Shown here: piece by piece, positions 1 to 5,651 of the stretch
Position numbering within the stretch: position 1 is the first letter of the stretch
Layout: each line of letters opens with the position of its first letter
DNA from: Cytophagales bacterium
Lineage (GTDB): Bacteria > Bacteroidota > Bacteroidia > Cytophagales > MED-G16
Assembly: GCA_029940715.1 (NCBI GenBank)
Contig: JAPYTU010000006.1
Location: forward strand, 2,603-10,818
Length of the DNA: 8,216 nucleotides
Direction: 5' to 3'
Translations under genes and position numbers: made by a program
Notes under the pieces: model-generated
The model's input: only the letters and a program-made list of their open reading frames with translations
Databases searched by the model: none
Told to the model about the DNA's origin: nothing

Positions 1-36
1 AGAGTAAATCAATTTCAAAGAGACTTAGTAGAATAA
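1..36 (+). CDS. Possible C-terminal end of an upstream gene (partial)
   Basis: The first reading frame is open from the window edge and gives 11 residues (RVNQFQRDLVE) before a TAA stop at 34-36. It is followed 20 bp later by a hairpin terminator, which is what the end of a plus-strand gene would look like. The fragment is too short to identify any family. A short open stretch in AT-rich DNA could also be chance, so the call rests mainly on position ahead of the terminator. Confidence 0.3.
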   Translation, partial: RVNQFQRDLVE

Positions 37-56
37 TTATTTTGAAATCTATAAAG

Positions 57-86
57 AAAAAAGAACCCACTTGGGCTCTTTTTTTT
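57..86 (-). terminator. Hairpin terminator of tRNA-Lys, possibly bidirectional
   Basis: An inverted repeat has arms 57-68 and 73-84 around a 4-nt loop (69-72). Read on the minus strand, all 12 positions pair, with one G-U wobble, and the 3' arm ends in six U residues. Read on the plus strand the same position is an A-C mismatch, but eight T residues follow. The fold is therefore slightly better for the minus-strand tRNA transcript coming from the right, and it could also stop a plus-strand gene ending at 36. It lies about 40 bp past the tRNA 3' end. Confidence 0.75.
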
Positions 87-125
87 ATAATAACCAAAAA
101 TTCAACTATAATTAAGTAGACTTTG

Positions 126-198
126 TGACTGGCCTGGGTCTCGAACCCAGGACCCCATCCTTAAAAGGGATGTGCTCTACCAACTGAGCTAGCCAGTC
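126..198 (-). tRNA. tRNA-Lys (anticodon UUU)
   Basis: The reverse complement folds into a complete 73-nt cloverleaf. It has a 7-bp acceptor stem (GACTGGC with GCCAGTC), a 4-bp D stem (GCTC/GAGC) with loop AGTTGGTA, a 5-bp anticodon stem (CATCC/GGATG), variable region GGGTC, and T stem CTGGG/CCCAG with loop TTCGAGA. The anticodon loop is CTTTTAA, which places TTT at positions 34-36 (genomic 165-163) and reads the lysine codons AAA and AAG. The discriminator base is A. The next bases are CAA rather than CCA, so the CCA tail must be added after transcription, as is usual in Bacteroidota. The gene has its own promoter at 219-248 and a terminator at 57-86, so it is probably a single-gene transcript. 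Confidence 0.97.
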
Positions 199-218
199 AA
201 TTAATAAGTCTAAGTGCG

Positions 219-248
219 CAAAAATAGAAATTGTTATTGAAATTACAA
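219..248 (-). promoter_or_regulatory. Bacteroidota-type promoter of tRNA-Lys
   Basis: On the minus strand a TTG (-33 element, 248-246) is followed after exactly 19 nt by TATTTTTG (-7 element, 226-219). This is a full match to the TAnnTTTG consensus recognised by the primary sigma factor of Bacteroidota. The expected transcription start, about 6-8 nt downstream, falls near 211-213 and leaves a leader of roughly 14 nt before the tRNA at 198. Both the match and the distance to a stable RNA gene support it. Confidence 0.75.
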
Positions 249-287
249 TAATGTGAATTAATTATTTAAAAATTGTTAAATTTTAGG

Positions 288-2882
288 ATGCAAAAAATAT
301 TCTTTTTTTTTCTTTATTATATTTCTTTTTCAATTAACATATACTCTCAACAAATCAAATCGCCCCTTTTTCAATCATATAATGAACATTTAAAATTAAA
401 AACTAACAGCCATCTAAACCTTGAATGGATAAGTTTAGGACCTGTTTTAAATTCTGCAAGAGTAGAATCTATTCAAATAGATGAAAAAAATCCAGGAACA
501 ATGTATGTTGCATTTGGATCAGGAAATTTATGGAAAACTACTAATAATGGAATTTCATGGAAACCTATTTTTAATAATGTGCCCTCTATTGGAATTGGAG
601 ACATTGCTCTTTCACCATCTGATCCAAATATAATCTATCTAGGAACTGGAGAAAGTTTAAAAAAAGCAAGAAATTTCACAATGCCTGGAACTGGAATATA
701 TAAATCAATTGATGCTGGCGAGACATGGAATCATTTAGGTTTAGATGATTCTTGGCATATTGGTGAAATATCAATCCATCCAAAAAATCCTGATATAGTT
801 TATGTAAGTGTGCTTGGACATTTTTGGACTCCTAATATAAATAGAGGGATTTACAGAACAATAGATGGTGGAAAAAATTGGGAAAAAGTTTTATATATCG
901 ATGAAAAAACCGGTTCAATTGATGTTGTTATTTCCCCATCCAACCCAAATATAATTTACGCTTCTATGTGGGAAAATTACCCTTCAATAAGTGGAAAAAA
1001 TAGTGGAGTTTATAAAAGTAAAGACAATGGGGAAACGTGGGAAAAAGTTACCAATGGACTACCCTCTGGTAAAAAAACAGGAAGAATCGGTTTAGCTGTA
1101 TCATATTCTAATGCTAATAAAATATATGCTCTAGTAGATAATTTAGCAAATGAAAGAAATAGTGCTGCAGAGGTATACTCATCAGTTGATGGAGGAAAAA
1201 ATTGGAATAAAACACATAAAGATAATTTATTGATATTTCCAGGAATAGGATGGTACTTTGCTGATATTTATGTGAGTCCAAGCAATGATAATGAGATATA
1301 TGCACTAGGTGTAAGGACTGTAAAAAGTTCAGACGGAGGTAAAAGTTTTAAAAACTTGAGAGGTGATGTTAAAAGATTAAATTCAAGTGCCGCAAAGGGT
1401 CTCCATCTTGATAATTGTGAATTATGGATAAATCCACTAAATGATAAGCATATTGCTTTAGGAAACGATGGGGGTTTATTTATAAGTTATGATAAAGGAA
1501 AATCGTGGCTTCATTATAATAATATTCCAGTTGGAGAATTTTATGATATTGAAGTTGATAACCAAAATCCTTATATAATATACGGAGGAACTCAGGATGA
1601 TGCAACTGTATACGGTCCAGCTCTTGAATGGAACAATTTATATACAGATAAGTGGAAGTATTTGTGGATAGATGCTTGGGATGGAGGTGATGGATGTGTG
1701 ACTCAAGTTGATCCATCAGATCCCAATACCGTTTATTTTAGTATGCAAAATGGTGCTATTAGAAGAAAAGATATGGTTAATGATTTGTCTTTATCTATTA
1801 AACCAAAGTTACCTGATAATATAAATGATAATTTAGAATATAATTTTATTACACCATATTTTATATCTGAACATAACAATAATACATTATATCATGCAGG
1901 AAATTATGTCTTCAAATCTGAGAATAGAGGTGATAACTGGAAATTAATCAGCAGTAATCTTACTAAATCAAAATTTAGTAATAAAATTTCTTTTTCATCA
2001 GGAGCAATAGCAGAGTCTCCTATAGAAAAAGGGCTTATATATTATGGAACTGATAGGGGCTCATTTTGGGTTACAAAAAATGACGGAGAAATTTGGGAAG
2101 AAGAGTCAATAAATATTGAAGACAATTACATTAGAAGTATTTATCCATCAAAATTTGAAAAATCAAGAGTATATATGTCTATGACAGGTATAAACTATGA
2201 TGATTTAAATAATTATCTATATTCTTCTGAGAATTATGGAAAACACTGGAAAAAAATATCTTCAAATCTTCCCAATGAACCAGTAAATGTTATAGTAGAA
2301 GATAATAAATATGAAAATGTACTTTATGCAGGTATGTACAGAGGTGTCTACATTTCTCTGAATAAAGGACTAAACTGGATGGTTTTAGGTAATAATTTGC
2401 CAATATCTAGTATTTCAGATATAGAAATTCATAATAGTTCAAATGACATGATAGTTTCTACCCACGGAAGAGGTATTTACAAAATAAACTTAGACCCAAT
2501 TCATAAATATTTTCTTTTTAAAGACTCTTTAAAATCTGATTACTTATTTAAAATTGATAATGGAAACTTACCGAAATTCAATGATACACATAAAGAACCT
2601 ATAATTGATACGTACGAAAAATTACCTATTACATTTTATTTAAATGAAAATAAAAATTATGCACTTATAATTATGAATGAGAATAAAGTTATCTGGAAAT
2701 ATGAATCAAAAGGAAATTATGGTATTAACCAAATAAGATGGGATTTGATTACCAAAAAAAATAATGACCAGAAACCATATCATATTCATTATAATGAATT
2801 TATTTTACCAGGAGAATATAATGTTATACTTGAAACTAAAAATTCAGTTAATAATACATTATTAAAAATTTATGAGAAATAG
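288..2882 (+). CDS. Exported Asp-box (BNR/VPS10-like) beta-propeller protein
   Basis: This 864-residue protein has an N-terminal signal peptide: a hydrophobic run at residues 4-18, then IYS before QQ, with no lipobox Cys. The body holds eleven Asp-box-like motifs of the form S/T-x-D-x-G-x-x-W. They start at about residues 83, 139, 190, 243, 298, 346, 399, 543, 595, 646 and 689. They resemble the propeller blades of sortilin/VPS10, GH74-like and 'BNR repeat glycosyl hydrolase' proteins. Repeated blade phrases such as 'SPSDPNIIYLGTGE' and 'VDPSDPNTVYFSMQNG' agree. The last 90 residues carry a small beta domain (GINQIRWDL, then LPGEYNVILE) usual at the end of this bacterial family. No type IX sorting domain is present, so the protein is probably periplasmic or surface-associated. 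Enzymatic activity cannot be inferred from Asp boxes. I chose the ATG at 288; an in-frame TTG at 273 adds five residues ahead of the signal peptide and has no supporting ribosome site. The 3' end overlaps the next gene by 11 bp, suggesting one transcript and coupled translation. Confidence 0.88.
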   Translation: MQKIFFFFLYYISFSINIYSQQIKSPLFQSYNEHLKLKTNSHLNLEWISLGPVLNSARVESIQIDEKNPGTMYVAFGSGNLWKTTNNGISWKPIFNNVPSIGIGDIALSPSDPNIIYLGTGESLKKARNFTMPGTGIYKSIDAGETWNHLGLDDSWHIGEISIHPKNPDIVYVSVLGHFWTPNINRGIYRTIDGGKNWEKVLYIDEKTGSIDVVISPSNPNIIYASMWENYPSISGKNSGVYKSKDNGETWEKVTNGLPSGKKTGRIGLAVSYSNANKIYALVDNLANERNSAAEVYSSVDGGKNWNKTHKDNLLIFPGIGWYFADIYVSPSNDNEIYALGVRTVKSSDGGKSFKNLRGDVKRLNSSAAKGLHLDNCELWINPLNDKHIALGNDGGLFISYDKGKSWLHYNNIPVGEFYDIEVDNQNPYIIYGGTQDDATVYGPALEWNNLYTDKWKYLWIDAWDGGDGCVTQVDPSDPNTVYFSMQNGAIRRKDMVNDLSLSIKPKLPDNINDNLEYNFITPYFISEHNNNTLYHAGNYVFKSENRGDNWKLISSNLTKSKFSNKISFSSGAIAESPIEKGLIYYGTDRGSFWVTKNDGEIWEEESINIEDNYIRSIYPSKFEKSRVYMSMTGINYDDLNNYLYSSENYGKHWKKISSNLPNEPVNVIVEDNKYENVLYAGMYRGVYISLNKGLNWMVLGNNLPISSISDIEIHNSSNDMIVSTHGRGIYKINLDPIHKYFLFKDSLKSDYLFKIDNGNLPKFNDTHKEPIIDTYEKLPITFYLNENKNYALIIMNENKVIWKYESKGNYGINQIRWDLITKKNNDQKPYHIHYNEFILPGEYNVILETKNSVNNTLLKIYEK

Positions 2883-3594
2883 ATTCTATTATATATCAAT
2901 TGTTCTATTAGCAATTTTTTCATTTTCAAATAGAATTATTTCTAAAAATTTAAGCTTAAATAAAGCCGATTCATTATTTAATCTAAAAATATATACTAAA
3001 GCTAAATTAATATATGATAGTCTTTATTATAAAGAAAACTTATATTCTGAAAGCATGTTTCTAAAAATGGCATTAATTGAAGAAGGACTTGAAAACTATG
3101 AAAAATCTATATATTACTTATCTCAATATCAATCAATTAATAATAATGAGTCATCTGAAATAAAAATTCAAAAAATTGCTAATAATTATGATCTAGAAGG
3201 GTATAAAAAAAATGATTTTGACTATTTACAAAATATATTAAAGGAAAATAGAATCATAATCATTTACTCTCTATTATTATTAACATTATTAATTTTTATA
3301 ATAAATATATATAGGATATTAAAAAGTAAGAAAGCCCCTACTCTAGTACATACATTTTATATTATATCAATTCTATTTCTTTGTATAATCAATATTAATC
3401 TGCCTAAATCTGGGATTGTATACTTTGAAAATACTTTCATTATGGACAAACCATCTTCAGGATCAAATCTCTACCAAATTGTAAAAAAAGGAGATAAATT
3501 AAAAATTGTAGGAGAAGAGAGTGTTTGGTATAAAATAAAAGTTAATAAAACAGAAAAATATATTAGAAAAAAAAACATAAAAATTATTAACTAA
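2872..3594 (+). CDS. BatE-like membrane protein: TPR, two helices, SH3 domain
   Basis: The 240-residue product starts with a hydrophobic export or anchor segment (about residues 7-24). A helical TPR-like stretch follows (about 30-90, with 'YTKAKLIYDSLY' and 'YEKSIYYLSQYQSI' as helix pairs). Then come two transmembrane helices (about 127-149 and 159-176). The C-terminal bacterial SH3-like domain spans about 180-240: 'MDKPSSGSNLYQIVKKGDKL', then 'VWYKIKVNKTEKYIRKKNIK'. This order matches BatE of the Bacteroides aerotolerance (bat) operon, where TPR and SH3 domains are thought to mediate protein contacts in the periplasm. None of batA-D lies nearby, so the gene is an orphan of that type. The ATG lies 11 bp inside the upstream propeller gene in another frame, which implies co-expression. 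The SH3 domain would face the periplasm. A nine-A run (3567-3575) sits near the end of the gene. The domain layout is fairly secure; the link to BatE is by architecture, not by alignment. Confidence 0.75.
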   Translation: MRNRFYYISIVLLAIFSFSNRIISKNLSLNKADSLFNLKIYTKAKLIYDSLYYKENLYSESMFLKMALIEEGLENYEKSIYYLSQYQSINNNESSEIKIQKIANNYDLEGYKKNDFDYLQNILKENRIIIIYSLLLLTLLIFIINIYRILKSKKAPTLVHTFYIISILFLCIININLPKSGIVYFENTFIMDKPSSGSNLYQIVKKGDKLKIVGEESVWYKIKVNKTEKYIRKKNIKIIN

Positions 3595-3602
3595 TAATTT
3601 TT
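3579..3602. terminator. Palindromic AT hairpin spanning two convergent stop codons
   Basis: A perfect 10-bp inverted repeat (3579-3588 with 3593-3602) surrounds a 4-nt loop (3589-3592). The two overlapping stop codons, TAA on plus at 3592-3594 and TAG on minus at 3593-3591, sit at the loop and the start of the right arm. The plus strand ends in six T residues and the minus strand in five. It could stop both transcripts. The stem is all A/T and therefore weak, so activity is uncertain. Confidence 0.45.
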
Positions 3603-4403
3603 TAAAAGTGACTCTTGTTCATTTAAGATCTCTTTATATGCAAGTGTATCAGAAAATTTAGGAAACCAATTCTTAATTAAATAAGCCAATTTACCTCTAA
3701 AAGTAAAAATTAAATTTCTTTTTTTATTTTTATATCCATCAAAAATTTTTAAAGCACACTGCTCAGAGGTCATCATTTTTTTATTATCTCTTGATGTTTT
3801 TCCTTCTTTAGAACCATCATTTTTTAAAGTATTAATTCTAAAATTACTTTTAACATACCCTGGAGAAACAACCATTACATGAACTCCTTTATTTTTTAAT
3901 TCTAATCTTAATGAATCAAAAAAACCTTGCATAGCATGTTTTGAAGCAACATATGCTGAACGTGTTGGAGTAGCTATAAACCCATTTAAAGAAGAAATAG
4001 CTATAATAGAACCATGACTTTTAATTAAGTGAGGAAGAGCATACTTTGCAGAATAAACAGATCCAAAAAAATTAATATTAAAAAGTTTTTCAAAAATACT
4101 TAATTCAACATATTCAAAAACTGAACGAATTGAAATTCCAGCATTACAAACTAAAACATCAATTTGTCCAAACTCATCAATAGCTTTCTTAATCATTCTA
4201 TCAATATCTTTCTTATTGGATACGTCATGACATATAAAACTGCACTTTACATCACTAATTTTAATATTTGAACATACTTTTTTTAATCTTTCTTGATTTG
4301 TTCCACCAATTAATATATTAAACCCTTCTTGAGCAAATTTATAAGCTAAAGCCTCTCCAATTCCAGAAGAACCACCAGTAATTACCGCTACTTTATTTCT
4401 CAT
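3591..4403 (-). CDS. Short-chain dehydrogenase/reductase (classical SDR, DHRS7-like)
   Basis: The 270-residue protein has all hallmarks of a classical SDR oxidoreductase. The nucleotide-binding motif TGGSSGIG is at residues 9-16, and a structural NAG is at 87-89. The catalytic tetrad is N111, S138, Y151 and K155 (YVASK), followed by PG at 181-182. Length is normal for the family. The residues after the second strand (GGTNQERL, 33-40) lack the acidic residue typical of NAD-specific members, so NADP(H) is more likely, which is inference. The C-terminal stretch with 'RGKLAYLIKNWFP' resembles DHRS7/DHRS7B-type SDRs and may lie against a membrane. The substrate is unknown; lipid or steroid-like ketones are only a guess. 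The start is the ATG at 4403, 56 bp from the divergent PLP-enzyme gene. The stop overlaps that of the convergent BatE-like gene by 4 bp. Confidence 0.93.
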   Translation of the reverse strand: MRNKVAVITGGSSGIGEALAYKFAQEGFNILIGGTNQERLKKVCSNIKISDVKCSFICHDVSNKKDIDRMIKKAIDEFGQIDVLVCNAGISIRSVFEYVELSIFEKLFNINFFGSVYSAKYALPHLIKSHGSIIAISSLNGFIATPTRSAYVASKHAMQGFFDSLRLELKNKGVHVMVVSPGYVKSNFRINTLKNDGSKEGKTSRDNKKMMTSEQCALKIFDGYKNKKRNLIFTFRGKLAYLIKNWFPKFSDTLAYKEILNEQESLLKNY

Positions 4404-4459
4404 TATAAATATTAATTTATAAAAATAATCTATTTTTATATTAGTAAATAATAAATTCT
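4404..4459. promoter_or_regulatory. Divergent intergenic region of the SDR and PLP-enzyme genes
   Basis: These 56 bp separate two divergent start codons and must hold, or adjoin, both promoters. Only three bases are G or C. On the plus strand TATTTTTA at 4431-4438 matches seven of eight positions of TAnnTTTG and would give a leader of about 15 nt before the ATG at 4460. No TTG lies at the expected distance upstream. No clear -7 element is visible on the minus strand. Confidence 0.35.
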
Positions 4460-5620
4460 ATGATACCCGATATAATTAATGAATTAGGAGAAAATAGAGA
4501 AAGCTATTTTAATGCCGGTTCACCTCCAATTTTTTCAACTTCCAATTTTTTATTTGATAAAGTAAAAGATATGAGAGAAGCTATGGTTACTAGTAATGAA
4601 AAACCATTTTATACTAGAGGACATAACCCTACAACTAGAATATTAGAGAAAAAAATTGCAGCACTAGAAAATACTGAATCAGCTATTGCAGTAAGCAGTG
4701 GTATGGGAGCCGTAGCTATTGGAATGCTATCACAGTTAAAAAGTGGTGATCATTTAATTTGTATTAAAAAACCATATACTGGAACAGATAAGTTAACTAA
4801 TAAAATTCTTCCAAAATTTAATATAGAAACAACATTTATAGAGGGAAAAACTATTGATGAATTCAAAAATGCTATAAAAAGCAATACAAAATTAATTTAT
4901 TTAGAAAGTCCAAATTCATGGACTTATGAGATGCAAGATTTAAAAAAAATAAGTGACTTAGCAAAAGAGAAAAATATTATAACTGCTATAGATAATAGCT
5001 ATGCATCACCAATAAATTGTAACCCTAGTGATTGGGGAATTGATATTATAATTCACTCAGCAACAAAATACATTGGAGGTCATTCAAATGCAATGGGAGG
5101 AATTATATGTAGTTCAAAAAAAATAATAGATCAAATGTATGAGTGTGAATACACACTACTTGGAAACGTAATGTCACCATTTAATTCATGGATTTTTATT
5201 AATGGACTGAGAACATTAAAAGTAAGAATGAAGCAAATTAGTAAATCAACTCCTAAAATTGTAAAATTTTTAAAAAATCATCCAAAAATCAAAAAAGTAA
5301 TATATCCTCATAGCAAAAATTTTGATCAGAAAAATCTTGTTAAAAAATACCTAAAAAATCCATGTGGACAATTTTCTATTCAACTAAAAAGTCAAAGTAA
5401 AAAAGAAATTGAATCTTTTTGTGATAAACTTCATCACTTTAAAATGGCTTGCTCTTGGGGGGGGTATGAGTCTTTAATTTTTCCAGAAATTGCCAGATAT
5501 AACTCATCAAGTAAATACTATAATGACACAGAGTTTTTACCAATAAATTATATTAGATTTTATATAGGATTAGAAGATAAAAAAATGCTTATAGATGACT
5601 TAAAAAAAGCTCTTAACTAA
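4460..5620 (+). CDS. Cys/Met metabolism PLP-dependent enzyme (cystathionine gamma-synthase family)
   Basis: This is a full-length 386-residue fold-type I enzyme of the trans-sulfuration family. Family marks in order are: YTRGHNPT (51-58, the Y-x-R and NPT cofactor-binding loop), SSGMGA (79-84, phosphate-binding), the Tyr at 106 that stacks on PLP, DNSYASP (178-184, Asp binding the pyridine nitrogen), HSATKYIGGHSN (199-210) with the Schiff-base lysine K203, SWGGYESL (332-339), and YIRFYIGLED (364-373) with the carboxylate-binding R366. These enzymes make or cleave C-S bonds in cysteine, homocysteine and methionine metabolism, in the cytoplasm. The members differ in reaction: cystathionine gamma-synthase, cystathionine lyases, O-acyl-homoserine sulfhydrylase and methionine gamma-lyase. 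The sequence does not settle which. The position of the Cys typical of methionine gamma-lyase is Gly108 here, which argues against that activity. The gene stands alone, with no methionine-pathway neighbour. It contains an 8-G run at 5457-5464. Its stop is 7 bp from the convergent secreted-protein gene. Confidence 0.93.
   Translation: MIPDIINELGENRESYFNAGSPPIFSTSNFLFDKVKDMREAMVTSNEKPFYTRGHNPTTRILEKKIAALENTESAIAVSSGMGAVAIGMLSQLKSGDHLICIKKPYTGTDKLTNKILPKFNIETTFIEGKTIDEFKNAIKSNTKLIYLESPNSWTYEMQDLKKISDLAKEKNIITAIDNSYASPINCNPSDWGIDIIIHSATKYIGGHSNAMGGIICSSKKIIDQMYECEYTLLGNVMSPFNSWIFINGLRTLKVRMKQISKSTPKIVKFLKNHPKIKKVIYPHSKNFDQKNLVKKYLKNPCGQFSIQLKSQSKKEIESFCDKLHHFKMACSWGGYESLIFPEIARYNSSSKYYNDTEFLPINYIRFYIGLEDKKMLIDDLKKALN
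5457..5464 (+). repeat. G8 homopolymer inside the PLP-enzyme gene
   Basis: Eight consecutive G residues encode the end of Trp333 and all of Gly334-Gly335 (TGG GGG GGG). The run stands out in DNA where A and T homopolymers dominate. One inserted G gives a stop (TGA) two codons after Gly335. One lost G gives a stop (TAA) four codons after it. Either change would remove the C-terminal 50 or so residues, including R366. Confidence 0.95.
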
Positions 5621-5651
5621 AAACTATTTAGAATTTTGTTACAGCTCCTTT
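5602..5651 (-). terminator. Possible terminator of the secreted-protein gene
   Basis: On the minus strand AAAGGAGCT (5651-5643) can pair with AGCTTTTTT (5611-5603) over nine positions, including two G-U wobbles. A T run (5608-5602) forms the 3' side. The 31-nt interior can pair further (AAC/GTT and AAAA/TTTT, or CTAAA/TTTAG). On the plus strand the wobbles become A-C mismatches, so the fold favours the minus transcript. It lies across the 3' ends of both convergent genes. The interrupted stem and long loop make this tentative. Confidence 0.3.

Noticed and set aside
237..266. Possible promoter of the propeller gene (TTG at 237-239, TAATTATT at 259-266, 19-nt spacer)
   Set aside because: Only four of the six fixed -7 positions match, and the region is so AT-rich that such partial matches are expected by chance.
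269..284. Small inverted repeat AAAATT/AATTTT just before the propeller start codon
   Set aside because: Six A/T pairs with no G or C; expected at this base composition and too weak to claim a regulatory hairpin.
273..287. TTG start five codons upstream of the ATG at 288
   Set aside because: It adds MLNFR before a complete signal peptide, is a rarer start codon and has no supporting upstream signal.
1114..1305. Minus-strand open frame of 63 codons inside the propeller gene
   Set aside because: It lies opposite a clear Asp-box coding region, shows no recognisable domain and is rich in residues expected from the reverse complement of AT-rich codons.
1480..1716. Minus-strand open frame of 78 codons inside the propeller gene
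   Set aside because: It is antisense to conserved propeller sequence; its composition is an antisense artefact and no start signal is present.
288..2882. Sialidase or other glycoside hydrolase activity for the propeller protein
   Set aside because: Asp boxes are structural and occur in many non-enzymatic propellers; no catalytic set could be identified with confidence.
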